A stretch of 64,000 nucleotides of DNA from Prinsepia uniflora (taxonomy: Eukaryota; Streptophyta; Magnoliopsida; Rosales; Rosaceae), in assembly GCA_032719365.1 (NCBI GenBank), contig CM064867.1:58220601-58284600 (forward strand), read 5' to 3'. Position 1 is the stretch's first letter. Each line of letters opens with the position of its first letter. The notes below the pieces were generated by a model that worked only from the letters and a program-made list of their open reading frames with translations, made no database searches and was not told the DNA's origin. A program made the translations under genes and the position numbers. This document shows positions 37,939-48,987 of the stretch, piece after piece.

Positions 37939-38640
37939 CGGCTGGTCTGAGCAGCATTGGCCGTGAGGGGAGGCGCAAGAGCAGGGGACACGGCCCGTTG
38001 GACAACAGATTCGTGCTGGACCAGCATATGATGGAGGTTTTCAAAGGGGACGGAGGTGTCCCTGGACAGGACAGCAGCAACCAGGTCCTTACACTCAGGG
38101 CCCACGCCATTGAGGACGTGGAGTAACAGGTCATCATCTGAGAAAGGTGCGTCGATGATGGCCAATTCGTCGGCAAGAAAGCGGACTTCCAAGAGGTAGT
38201 CAGCGACGGGACAAGAGTCCTGGCACAGAAGTGTGAGGCGTTCCTTCAAGCCAAGGACGCGGGCACGAGCGCGGCTGGCATACAGCCTGGTAAGGCGTAC
38301 CCAGGCATCGGCTGAGGTGGGGACAGTAGCGATGAGGGTGATGACCTGAGGCAAGATTGATGCTAGAATAGCATGCAAAAGGAGCTGATCCTAGCGGAAC
38401 AAGAAGGCACGGAGTGCAGGCTCGGTGGCAGGGATGGGGTCCATCCACGTAGCCCATGAGATTGTACCCGTGAAGAAGGGCATTGAACTGGGCACGCCAG
38501 GGGAAGAAAGTAGTGGCCGTAAGTTTCACAGGTAATTGGGCAGCGGCAATGATGGTGATTAGGGTGGGAAGGTCAGGGTGGGTGGTAGTTGGTGGTGGTG
38601 GGATAGGTTAAACTACGGTAGAATCAGATTAGACAGCCAT
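37939..38640 (-). pseudogene. Copia gag (UBN2-type), frameshifted
   Basis: The gag would start near 38637 (MAV then a stop) downstream of the PBS. Readable blocks are LTATTFFPWRAQFNALLHGYNLMGYVDG (38530-38445, one frame) and then HAILASILPQ, SADAWVRLTRLYASRARARVLGLKERL, VADYLLEVRFLADELA and DDDLLLHVLNGVG in a second frame (38378-37939). This is the usual Copia gag pattern. Early stops and a frameshift near 38400 inactivate it. It is followed by the Gypsy-type LTR insertion, and the zinc-knuckle part is lost. Confidence 0.85.
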
Positions 38641-38683
38641 CGGTTTAGGGTTTTGCTAGGGTTTAACTCGGAGGAGCTTTAAA

Positions 38684-38695
38684 GCTCTGATACCA
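38684..38695 (-). other. Copia primer-binding site
   Basis: The minus strand reads TGGTATCAGAGC, complementary to initiator tRNA-Met, immediately inside the LTR that starts at 38696. Confidence 0.9.
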
Positions 38696-38933
38696 TAAAA
38701 AGTTATGGAGAAACTTTTCTCAATTGTATTGAATGAATAATTAGGGTTACTGAGTATCCTACTTTATATAGATTAGTGGTAAAGTACAGTTAGGAAGCTA
38801 TCACTTAGGAATATACAGTAAGGCCTAACTAGAACACTATCTTAGAGAGAAGATAGGACACGATTCAGTAGATCAAGGAGATTGATCATCAATCTCCTGG
38901 GATCTCAGCTGAGTACTAGAAGAGTCCTTAATA
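38696..38933 (-). mobile_element. Copia 5' LTR (minus strand)
   Basis: About 240 bp, ending next to the PBS. It shares the GGAGATTG..GATCAATCTCC inverted block and the TATATAAAG TATA box (38761-38769) with the plus-strand LTR at 40607-40822, so both belong to one family. The outer boundary near 38933 (TATTAAGGA versus TGTTAAGGA in the other copy) is approximate. Confidence 0.7.
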
Positions 38934-39510
38934 AGGATACCTTCGTTGTAAGTATAAGCAATTTTGCTGCTAATGGTGTCTTGTCAATAAACGTTATTAA
39001 GGATAATCTGTTTAATGAAGAAACAAGGAGAAAATCTTCAGAAACTGACCTTGGAAAACTCTTAGTCCCAGAGGTCAAAGGCATGGACTCTGGTGAGTCA
39101 AAATTCGGTGGTAACTGCCATTAGTGTGGGAAGAAGGGTCACATGAAGAAACATTGTCGCAAATGGAAAAGGGAACAATAAGAAGGAGACAATATTGCTA
39201 GTGTTGTGACTTGGGAACAAGGTGAGCTTCTTTAACACAATTCTGGAAAAGGATAAAGTTGCCTTTGCCAAAGAAGATGAGGAGTCTGTTCGGGGGGAGT
39301 TGATCAAGAAAAGTGTGATTAGGACGAGCCTAGTCATGACAAGGGCGATCAGAGGGAGCATAGTCATGACAAGTGCGATTAGGTGGAGGGCCTAGTCATG
39401 AGAAGTGCAACTAAAGGGAGCCTAATCATGAGAAGTCCAGTCAAGGGGAGCTTGATCAGAAGGAGAAATCCCACTTTGTTATACCTCCCTCATGGTCTAG
39501 AGGGGGAGAT
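38934..39510 (+). pseudogene. Copia gag 3' fragment with zinc knuckle and PPT
   Basis: Near 39114-39160 the frame gives C-x2-C-x4-H-x4-C (CH, stop, CGKKGHMKKHC), the CCHC nucleic-acid-binding knuckle of a Copia Gag. The second residue after the first Cys is a stop (TAG). Downstream (39290-39440) short AAGTGCGATTAG/GGGAGCCTAGTCATGA motifs recur. The tract AGAGGGGGAGAT at 39499-39510 is a PPT abutting the LTR at 39511. Pol is absent, so this is an internally deleted element, different from the head-to-head Copia family next to it. Confidence 0.75.
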
Positions 39511-39993
39511 TGTTGTATTTTCCAGACCATGATAAGGTTCCTATGTCTATTAAGAATAATAGTCTTAGAGGATAGAAATCTTATTCTTAATAGGAGTTTG
39601 TTTTCCCAATTGGAAAGAAAGTTGGAATCCATTTAGGATTAGGATTCCTAATTGAAGGCCATCATTGTGGCTATAAAATGAGGGTTTCTGCGCTAGTTTG
39701 ATGTATCCAATCAGCTAGCAAGAAAGATTGTGTTATAACACTCAAGGTGTTAAGAGTCAGAGAATATCAGTAAGGCGAAGTTTGTAAGGGAGAGAAGAAA
39801 AGAGATAAGAGTGTTTTGTTTATTTTTGTTTCTTATTCCTTCTAGTTGTTCATCAAGCCTTAATTTTAGAAGTTTAGTAAGATAATTCGTTGTACCCATT
39901 ATTGATATAGTGGAAGTTTGTTGTTGCTGCCCCGTGGACGTAGGCACATAGCCGAACCACGTTAATTATTGGTGTTGTTTATCTTCTTGCTTA
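39511..39993 (+). mobile_element. Copia 3' LTR, truncated at right end
   Basis: It begins TGTTGTATTTTCC after the PPT, with a TATA box (TATAAAA, 39672-39678) and the U5-like block GACGTAGGCACATAGCCGAACCACG near 39937. No CA terminus is found before integrase-type sequence of another Copia element begins near 39994. Confidence 0.75.
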
Positions 39994-40604
39994 TGTTCTT
40001 CGATTTCCAAAGCTTGTCTGACTTTCCCATTCTTAAACAAAATCACAACACCCTTTTCCATCATCCTTCCAACTATACTCGCCTAAAGACCTTTGGCTGT
40101 CTTTGCTTCCCATGGCTACGTCCCTATAACAGTAATAAATTCCTCCCAAGGTCCAAACTGTGTCTCTTCCTAGGCTACTCCCTTAATCAAAGTGTCTACC
40201 TCTGTTATGATGCATCCTCCCATAGGCTCTTCCTCTCCTGCCATGTTCAATTTGACGAGCCCACCTTTCCCGGTTCTCCCACGTCCTCCCGTATCGCTAC
40301 AGTCTCCCTTGATCTTTTCGAACTCGTGGCTCTCTACCCACCCCTCTGTTTCCTACGTTCATGCCCAGTCTACGACCTCACCCGCGGTACCACCCTTCCT
40401 TTCAACAGAGGACTCATTGGATGCATCCTCCCTGCTCGGCCTTGAGGCAACACCCCCATGGTTTGATCCCGCCCCTACCACCACTTCCCACTGCCACAAC
40501 TAGCTAGCCCTGAGCCATGCCAACGACCCCTACCCCTACTCCCCCAGTGCCTACCTCCACCAAGCCACCATGTACACCCCTCCACACCTACAGCAGGCAG
40601 CAAC
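39994..40604 (+). pseudogene. Copia pol fragment: end of integrase and linker
   Basis: The frame reads NTLFHHPSNYTRLKTFGCLC, then PWLRPYNSNKFLPRSKLCLF and LGYSLNQSVYLCYDASSHRL, the conserved C-terminal integrase-to-RT linker of Copia elements, then a Ser/Pro-rich spacer with frame loss. It starts abruptly against an LTR and stops at 40604, where an LTR is embedded. The last 201 bp are repeated at 40911-41111. Confidence 0.85.
40404..40604 (+). repeat. 201-bp direct repeat, copy A
   Basis: It matches 40911-41111 at a constant offset of 507 with no indel and few substitutions. Both are the pol linker region. The copies flank the embedded LTR and leader at 40605-40910. Confidence 0.88.
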
Positions 40605-40606
40605 TG

Positions 40607-40822
40607 TGTTAAGGAATCACAGTCAACGGAGGAGATTGCAGATCAATCTCCTCCTTAATCTCTACTCTTCCTTAGTATATACACTTACCTAGGTTGTATA
40701 TTGCCTAGTTAGGACTTTCCTAGTTTATACCTAGTTAGGACTCTCTACTTCTTGTATAAATCCTTCCTACTCTGTACACTTTGAGATTAAGTGAATAAAC
40801 ATAAAATTCCTCATACCTTATA
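40607..40822 (+). mobile_element. Copia LTR embedded in pol
   Basis: 216 bp starting TGTTAAGGAATCAC with a TATA box (TATAAAT, 40755-40761). It is followed directly by a PBS, so it is a 5' LTR in structure. After the leader a Gag start (ATG at 40873, MAAQPTAAAAI) runs straight into pol linker sequence at about 40910. The gag and most of integrase are deleted. Confidence 0.85.
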
Positions 40823-40834
40823 TGGTATCAGAGC
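40823..40834 (+). other. Copia primer-binding site
   Basis: TGGTATCAGAGC follows the LTR directly and confirms plus orientation. Confidence 0.92.
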
Positions 40835-40910
40835 TATAACCGAGCAACCCTAGAAAACAAAACCCTAACTCCATGGCCGCCCAACCCACTGCTGCCGCCG
40901 CCATCCTCCC

Positions 40911-41111
40911 AACAGAGGACTCATTGGATGCATCCTCCCTCCCTGGCCCTGAGGCAACACCTCCATGGTTTGATCCCGCCTCTACCACCACTTCCCACTG
41001 CCACAACTAGCCAGCCCTCAGCCATGCCCACGGCCCCTACGCCTACTCCCCCAGTGCCTACCACCACCAAGCCACCCTATGCACCCCTCCACACCTACAG
41101 CAGGCGGCAAC
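40911..41111 (+). repeat. 201-bp direct repeat, copy B
   Basis: Second copy of the pol linker segment. It is continuous with the RT region that follows, whereas copy A ends at the embedded LTR. Confidence 0.88.
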
Positions 41112-42850
41112 CGCACCCACCCACTCCTTCTGTCCCAAAACCACCTATTCCACCATATCCCTCGCATATTCCCATCAATCCTATGCTCACTCGCACTAAG
41201 GCAGGTACGGTCAAGCCTGTTTCTAGCTATGCCCTATTTGCCACTTCTCACTCCCTTCCCTATTTAGTTGAACCTACGTGTGTTTCCCAAACCATCAAGG
41301 ACCCACAACAATGGAGTGCAATGTATGCTGAGCTCAATGCTCTCATCCGCAATGGTACCTGGGATCTTGTCCCACCTCACCCCCAATAAAACGTCGTTGG
41401 CAACAAATGGTGTTTTGCATCAAACGAACCCCCATTGGCACTGTCGACAAGTTTAAGGCCCGCCTCATTGCTAAAGGGTACCATCAGCGGCCCAGAGTCT
41501 ACTTTTTGGACACTTGTAGCCCGGTGTTCAAACCTACCACCATTCGAATCATCCTACACCTTGCAGTCACTAATGGTCAGCCCCTCCAGCAACTCGATGT
41601 CAACAACGCCTTTCTCCATGGCACCCTTAATGAGGATGTCTATATGGCCTAGCCCACTAGATTCGTTGATCCCCACAACCCGACCTATGTTTGTAAGCTC
41701 AAAAAAGCCCCATACGGCCTTAAACAGGACCCACGAGCATGGTACAAGGAGCTCCACTCCTTTCTGTTCACTTAGGGTTTCGTCAATGCCCTCTCGGATG
41801 CTTCTCTGTTTTTTCGAAGGCAGAGGTCTCATGTTCTCTATTTCCTTGTTTATATTGATGACCTAATTGTGACTGGAAGCAGCCCCGCCCTTTTCTCATG
41901 GTTCATTCATACCCTGGCTGCCCGTTTCTTCATGAAGGACCTTGGGGACATCCATTACTTCCTTGGTGTGGAAGTCCTGCCTTTTGCCACAGGTCTCTTC
42001 CTCTCGCAGTACAAGCATGTTCGGGACCTTACCTTGGCCGACATGGATGGAGCCAAACCGGTGCCCACTCCACTTGTTGTCTCCCCATCGCTCACCCTCA
42101 CGGATGACTCCCCATAAGCAGATGCAACTCCCTTCCATCGCATTGTTGGCAGCCTTCAATATCTCAACTTGACCCGACCAAATATCTCCTATGCTATCAA
42201 CAAAATCTCTCAATTCATGCATGCTCCCATGGACCTTCACTGGCAAGCTCTTAAAAGGGTCCTTCGCTACCTCAAAGGCACAATGTTCTATGGGCTTTAT
42301 CTCCACCACAAGTCCTCCAACCGACTCCATGCCATCTCCCACTCCTTCAACAACCTCCATGCCTTCTCCGATGCGGATTGAGCTGGAGACCATGATGATC
42401 AAAAGTCAACCACTGCTTATTTGGTCTACTTTGGTGGCAATCTGATTTCCTAGAGTTCCCACAAGCTAAAAGTTGTTTCACGATCCTCCATAGAAGCAAA
42501 ATATCGAGCTGTTGCATCCAAAACAGCCTAGCTACTCTTGGTTCAGTCTCTCATGCGAGAGGTTAGTATCACCATTACTTGGATCCCCACCATTTCTTGT
42601 GACAACATTGGCACCACATTCTACGGTGCCAACCCTGCTCTACACTCCCCCATGAAGCATGTGGACATCAACTTTCAATTTGTCTGAGGTCATGTCACCC
42701 GTGGTCTACTCCAGGTCTCCTATGTCACCACCGATGACCAGCTTGCTGATGCTCTCACCAAGATGTTGCCTCACCCATGCTTCTTGCTTCTCTGCACCAA
42801 GATTGATGTTGCAGACGGCTCCATCATCAGCTAGCTTAAGGTCAACAGGA
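41112..42850 (+). pseudogene. Copia reverse transcriptase and RNase H, many stops
   Basis: Motifs in order: NPMLTRTKAGTVKP, the RT start (WSAMYAELNALIRNGTWDLV), IGTVDKFKARLIAKGY, QPLQQLDVNNAFLHGTLNEDVYM, KAPYGLKQDPRAWYKEL, the catalytic VYIDDLIVTG (41848-41877), FFMKDLGDIHYFLGVEV, then RNase H region ITWIPTISCDNIGTTF, SPMKHVDINF and DDQLADALTK. The catalytic YIDD is intact. At least eight in-frame stops interrupt a frame that is otherwise well preserved. They sit where the family has Trp, Gln or Arg, as expected of G-to-A and C-to-T decay. No clear 3' LTR follows; 42851-42970 may be a decayed one. Confidence 0.88.
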
Positions 42851-44558
42851 ATCTGAATCTATAGGATTTCCTTTCCTTCCCAGTTAGTTCTACTCTAGAC
42901 CTATACAAATAGGTTAACACAGTTGTACATTTGAACCAATTCAAGCAGAGATATTATCATACCTTTTAGGCATAACCAAATCCTACTACTATTCTCTAAG
43001 CCATAAGCATAACCACTACCACCACCATCAATACTAGCATCATATGCAAATCCGACTGCTGCAATGATCACTTAACCTCTCTGTGCTACCATTTTGTAAA
43101 AACCACCCTCTAAAATCAACAACACCTCCATCACTTTCACCTCCCATACAACAAAGGCATGATAGAATCCAGACTTCTATTACCACCATCATCATAACCA
43201 CAACCAACATATTATCATATTTTTTACCCGAGCACCCAGTTTTTACGATAACTGTGTTGCTTAAACTATTTAATTATACCCCAAAATCAACATTTTTAAA
43301 GTTCAGTTCTAAATTTCAAGTACTTAACAATTCAAGAACCAAATCCAAAATCTTATAACTTGTCCAGTATATGCACCCCGTCTTCTTCTCTTCTACCAAA
43401 CCCCAGGCATATGCGATTTATTCATCTTTGACTCTCAACATGCAATCAAGTAAGCATAACAACAGACAGACAGGACTTTTCGACCACACATATGCCTTAA
43501 ATTTTTACCCAGTCTATACAATGTATCTATAAAGCAATTGAGTACATGGTTAAGGAACAAAAAATAAAAAATAAAAAAATCTAGCTCATCAACCTACGGT
43601 AAGTTACCCTAAAAAGAAAGACCAGGCAGAAAACAAAGCAATACACCAGTATTCTAGCTCGTGTAGAGATTTATGATAGCTTTAAAACTTTCAAGTCTAG
43701 TTACATCAGCATCTTTCCATCTCTCAAAGTGACCCTAAGCTGTTAAAAAAAAGCGCAATATCGATAGCCCTAAACCAAGTCTCTGCCAAAATCATTGTGA
43801 GTATGTTACATGACAAGCACTTAGTAGTTTCTCTCCATGAAAAGACCTAGCCCATTGAAAGAATAAAATTTGAACAGTATTTTTTTCCAATGATCTCCAA
43901 TAGGTTTGACGGGGATTCTACAATTGGACTTAAAAAAAAATTTCAGTTAAGAAATTAGTGACTGGAAAATTTCTCAAAGCCCAACTCAAAATCATGGCAG
44001 ACTTGCAAATACATGTTCCACTAAATAATCTATGCCATTGTTGGAAATCCGATCAATAATGACTGGAAATCTAAGCAACCTATAATTACTTTTGAAGCAA
44101 CAAAAGACCCGAATAATTGAGAGAACAAATAAATAATGGCAAACAAAACCATTCCAGGAAGCAGAATAAACGATCCTCAACTTGAAGGGGAAAACAATCC
44201 ATCTGTAATTACCCATCTAGATTAAACCCTTCAATTTATTTTCCAAAATTCATAAATAAATATCAAAAAAGGTCTAATTCATATGATTTTCCAGCAAATT
44301 TCCAGCAAATGCAAACAAAACAAAAACCACAACTCTTGAAAATGATGACCAAGATAGGAACTGTAAAGAACTACACAGTTGTTTCAGCTCCAGCAAGAGA
44401 ACTGCAAACCGGCCCGAAATATAAAATAAAATTAAAAAAAATCTTACTTGATCATGAAACAGAAACCATTTTGTAACTGTGATCGGGACTAATCATGAAG
44501 CAAGGATAATTAGATGATCACTCTAGTTATAAATGGAAATTGAAGTTTGAGAACTTAC
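42851..44558. other. AT-rich non-coding segment, probably intron
   Basis: No ORF or TE protein is seen. Its composition matches 34048-34615, and it lies between the Copia cluster and the candidate 5' UTR exon, which fits one interrupted intron. Confidence 0.4.
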
Positions 44559-44569
44559 TTGTTGTGAAT

Positions 44570-44603
<34 letters not shown>

Positions 44604-44780
44604 ATCAGATGATGTGTATGCCCAGAAGACTAAAAAGCTTGGCAGGTCAGGAATTAAGCAAAAACCCCAATTCAATCTTGTTTTCCTTTGCTTCTGAGTT
44701 CTGCCTGTAACATACTACAGACCAAGGCACGGAACACTAGAGAAATTAAACAATAGAGGAGCGGAGACGATCTTTCTTCC
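44559..44780 (-). promoter_or_regulatory. Candidate 5' UTR exon and promoter-proximal region
   Basis: On the minus strand a CT-rich leader ((CT)14, 44600-44573) runs into CACAATTCACAACAA followed by GTAAGTTC (donor at 44558-44553). CT-rich leaders with a GTAAGT donor are typical of plant 5' UTR exons. The nearest minus-strand coding exon begins at 34047, so this could be its first, untranslated exon. The upstream end at 44780 is a guess. A second donor-like CAAGTAAGAT occurs at 44450-44441. Confidence 0.4.
44573..44600. repeat. (GA)14 microsatellite
   Basis: Uninterrupted GA dinucleotide repeat on the plus strand, CT on the minus strand. Confidence 0.95.
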
Positions 44781-45135
44781 AGCCTCCACGTGTTATTTTA
44801 AATCGGACCCCAAATGTTTTGCTGAGAATTTGCAGTTGTTTGAAACATTTTTTTCAAATAGATGAGCTCGTGTTTAGGAAAGATCCCTACTTACTTTGAC
44901 TTAAATCCCACCTAAACAAATGACCTAACAATTTCAAAAAATGTCACTTAAAACAATGATCAGAAACATGTCATTCCCTATTGAAAGTAAGGGTGCTAAT
45001 TGACATGTTAAAATCGAACAAAAAATAAGATCGTACTTGAATCGTACCCAAAAAACCAAATTAAAAAAAAAAAGGGAACCAAAATCAATTCGACTTTGAT
45101 TTTCAAAATCCCAAAATCAAACAAAACCAGACTAA

Positions 45136-45390
45136 GGGGTATACTCAATTTAGATTTTAATGAATTTTAAAAGATTTTAGAATCTAGAGGTATTCAATTA
45201 GGTTTTTTAAAAATTTGTTAAAAATCATGGTGTATTCAATTTGAGTTTTAATTGATTGATTTAAAATCCTTCCAAATAAAGATGTATTTAAGAAAATTAT
45301 TTAAAAATCCACTAAAATATACATGTATTTTAGATGATTTGATCTGATGCTGGATTTGAAAATGATTTTTTAGGGGGTGTCTCCCCCTAA
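45136..45390. repeat. MITE-like repeat with internal TATTCAATT units
   Basis: The motifs TATACTCAATTTAGATTTTAA, TATTCAATTAGGTTTT, TATTCAATTTGAGTTTTAA and TATTTAAGAAAATTATTTAAA recur every 40-50 bp with TTTTAAA cores. This pattern is common in plant MITEs whose ends read GTGTATTCAATT. The termini are not sharply defined; a GGGGGTGTCTCCCCC palindrome lies just right of it. Confidence 0.5.
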
Positions 45391-45612
45391 AGATTTTAAA
45401 ACTGTTCTCTCTTTTTCTCCCTCTAGAATATGAAAAAACGATTGTTTCTGCAGACAAGAGAGAAAAAGTAGACTATTCATTTCTTTGTGGATGTTTGATT
45501 GTATAACATATATATTTTTTTAGTTATATTTTTTAAAACAATGCAATTCACTTAATATCTTCGAAATTTGATAAAAAAAAATTATCTTAGTTAAAATTTA
45601 GCCCACTTCATT

Positions 45613-48600
45613 TGTCAGGACCCGTCCCATGTCCCCCGGAATTAACGTGGGACGCGCCTGATCTCATCTGACACAAAGTGTCAGACCAGGGAAAATTATG
45701 TCTCTAACCCTCACCGGGGATTCCAGAGTACGCCAGGATCGTAGGAGGAGGAATGTGAAGTCTCGTCTCTGCTACAGCCCGCATCCGCGATCAACCTGAA
45801 GGGCATTAAAAACATTAAAAGTCGTGAGTAGACAAAATAATATTTCATTAAAAACATTTTCACATAAAGACATTTATGCCCTTCAATAAAAGCATATGCA
45901 TGCATTCAAAAACCATTTATCAACACGTACATAAAACCATTTGTAAACATTCTCAAAACCTTTCAAGGGTTTATGCTCGGTCCCCATAAACCGTCATGAC
46001 CCATAATAATCTTTCAAGGGTTCATGCCGGTCCCCATAAACTGTCATGAACCATAAATCCATTTATGGGCCCCCGACCCGAAATCACAAAAACCCGTAAA
46101 ATCCATACATGTGGGAACTCAGCCCAAATCAACATACGTGGGTCTCAGCCCAAAACCATTCTCAGTGAAATATCAAAACATACAATACGGGGTCTTTGCC
46201 CCAAACCACTTTCTGAATCATAAAACATGGGGTCTCTGCCCCCAAATCACTTTCATAAAACCTCATACGTACTCATACGTATAACCCATCCGCGGCACTT
46301 CCGAGAAGATGCCAACTCGGGGCACACAGCCCCTAGGGAACACATCCCCGATATATGTCACGATATCATTCTATACTAGTGTGCACACTACTCGGGGTCT
46401 CACTCCGAGTCTTCCCCCAGGATTTCTCCATCTGTGAGGCTCAATCTCTGGATCTAGTCCGAGCTCTATCTTTGGATCTAGTCTGATCATCTCTCCAGAT
46501 TCTGGTCCGGGACCACATCATAAATCATAATTCCCACTCCTAGAACGGGATCCCTATGGGGATACCTATTCTTGTATGTGGATCGTGACTCTCCAGGTTG
46601 ACATCTAGAGGAGACCATATAATCATATGGAGGGTTCATATTCATTTTCCAAATACTTTCTTTCTTTCTCAAAACATTTCTCAACTAGGTCTCATAGCCG
46701 ATTCATCTCAATAGGATTCCTCGAATCCAATTCAAATCCATTTCACAGGCCTCGGCCTAAATCCGCAGTTCAACAGGGTCTTATGCCCGAATTCTCATTT
46801 CACAAATTTAAGTAGGACTCAAGCCCGATTTCACAATCAAATGGGCCTCAAACCCGATACCACAACTAACTGGGCTCTAAGTCTGAAACCATAATCAATG
46901 GGGCCTCAAGCCCTATACCACAGTCAAAGGGACCTCCAGCCCGATATTAAAGCCAACTGGGCCTCAAACCCGAATTCGTAAACCAACGGGACCCTCGGTC
47001 CGATCGTATAACTCAAATGGACCCTCGGTCCGATTCCTCGTCAAATCAAATGGACTCAAAGTCCGAGAGTTTCCAATCAAATGGGTCTCGTGCCCGATTT
47101 CATATTTCCAAATCCAAAACCAATTCATTAAACCATCATTGAAAACCTAGCAAGTATAAGCATCGTATAAAACCGAAAATCTCGAAATACGTGCAAATAC
47201 GTAAATCCTAGGCTACCACAAACAAATGCACTCATGTCATCACAAAGCATATATTAAAAAAATTATAAAACATTTATGCATGCATCAAATTCATAAAACA
47301 AGTCCACTCACAGACCGTCCGAAGCCGCACCTCGATACGCGTGACATAAGCCTCTCCCGGGCCAATCATCGCCTCCGGGATTCCCGAACCTGTCCAAATT
47401 GTAATAGAAGGTTATTAACTACTTAAATAACCCCTCACTAAAGCCCCGTAATTTTTCGAAATTTTTAACTATTTTTAAACGCGAACCTAAACCTTCAGAC
47501 AGCCCGAACCATATCGAAACGTTGTCCGATTGACAAGAAACCTGTCCCAAAATGTTCATTACATCGAATAGATGATTTGACATGTTGGAGCCATCCCTAG
47601 ATTCCCTGCCACACGCCGTCACATGCCCAAGTACTACCCTTCGCGTGGGCCTCACGCGCCGGCTACAGTCTTCATCGTCAACCTTCAGATCGGTCCAAAC
47701 TGGCCGATTCGGTTCAGGGCCTGTAACTGGACTGGCGTGACCGGTCCAGGGCTCTACACTCCTCATTTTTCGTCCAATCTTCTCCTTTTCGATCCCAATC
47801 CTCGTATTTCATGATTTCCTACCATTTCCAATCATCAAACCTAAGAAAAACCATCTAAATCCCATCCGTTCAACCTTCCCAAATTCGGTCCAAGTTCTCC
47901 GATCACCCCCTGGGCAGCACCGCCCCTCTCAGCCGTAAAAAACGGTCCATATTCTCTCCTAACAACCTAATAAACTCATCCTAATCATCGAAAACAGTCC
48001 ATAATGCCCAAATCAAAATATTGAATCCAAAAACCAAAACCTAGTACCTTACCTTCCCTCAGCCGTGCACGGTGGTCCAGCCGCCTCCTGCCACCGTCCT
48101 CAGCTTCCTCAGCCTCCTCTCACTCTCTTGGTTCCTCAGACAAGATCATATGGGGTAAGGGTTTGGATTAGGGTGAAGGTTTGATCGGGTTTGTTTGGAA
48201 ATAGGGAATGATCGACTACAGGGGAAGGGATGGATATGCATGACCGTGTTTAGGCTGGGAAATGGATGGGTGACACTTGTCACTCATCCATTGGGACTGT
48301 CTAAAAAAATCTGGGCCCACATAATTCCAAAAGGCATTCGTTTCGTAATTCGTGCAATAGTATATTCTGACTTCTGTGAACCGTAACTTTTCCTTCGAAC
48401 ATCCGAATTTGACGTGCCGCCTGTTTATGGATTCGTATCGTCCTGATCTACGAAACGGTCATCGGCCCTCTGCCAACGGACCTCCTGGATCAAAAGTCAA
48501 CTATTTGCTCCTATTGAATCAAATTACCAAAATGCCCCCGAACTTCCGAAAATCATAACTTTTTCCTCGAAAGTCAGAATCGGGCTTGCCACCTGTCTAT

Positions 48601-48806
48601 GAACTCGTGACGTCCCGAAATACGTCACAGTCATCGGCCAAAGTCCATTTGACCGCCTGAACGAAAATTCAACGATTTTCCCATTCTAGGGGCAAAATCG
48701 TCATTTCGCCCTGCTCATCCGTTAATCCTCGTTTAATCCCCGCTTAGTCTCACTAATCAGTCATTAATGGTTAATTAATCCCGATAATTCAGGACGGGTC
48801 GTCACA
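45613..48806 (-). mobile_element. Solo giant Gypsy-type LTR
   Basis: 3194 bp. On the minus strand it starts TGTGACGACCCGTCCTG at 48806 and ends CGGGTCCTGACA at 45613. TCATT flanks it exactly on both sides (45608-45612 and 48807-48811). It contains the terminal hairpin at 45667-45685, hairpin units from about 46050 to 47100, the GTCCACTCACAG motif at 47302-47313 and the palindrome GTGACACTTGTCAC near 48270. No PBS or internal region is present, so it is a recombination product. Confidence 0.93.
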
Positions 48807-48987
48807 TCATTTTTAATTCATGGGTTTGTGTCTGATCTTTTGACAGGATCTATCCCAATCCCCCTGGATTATCGTGGGATGTACCTACTCCCATCTGACA
48901 CCGCGTGTCAGACCAGGGATAACTCATCACTCGTTCGGAGTTAGCTAGAGTATGCCAGGATCGGTCGTGGCATGTGATGTCTCGATC

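Noticed and set aside
41896..42402. 168-codon minus-strand open frame
   Set aside because: Antisense of the Copia RT/RNase H frame, which has clear motifs on the plus strand.
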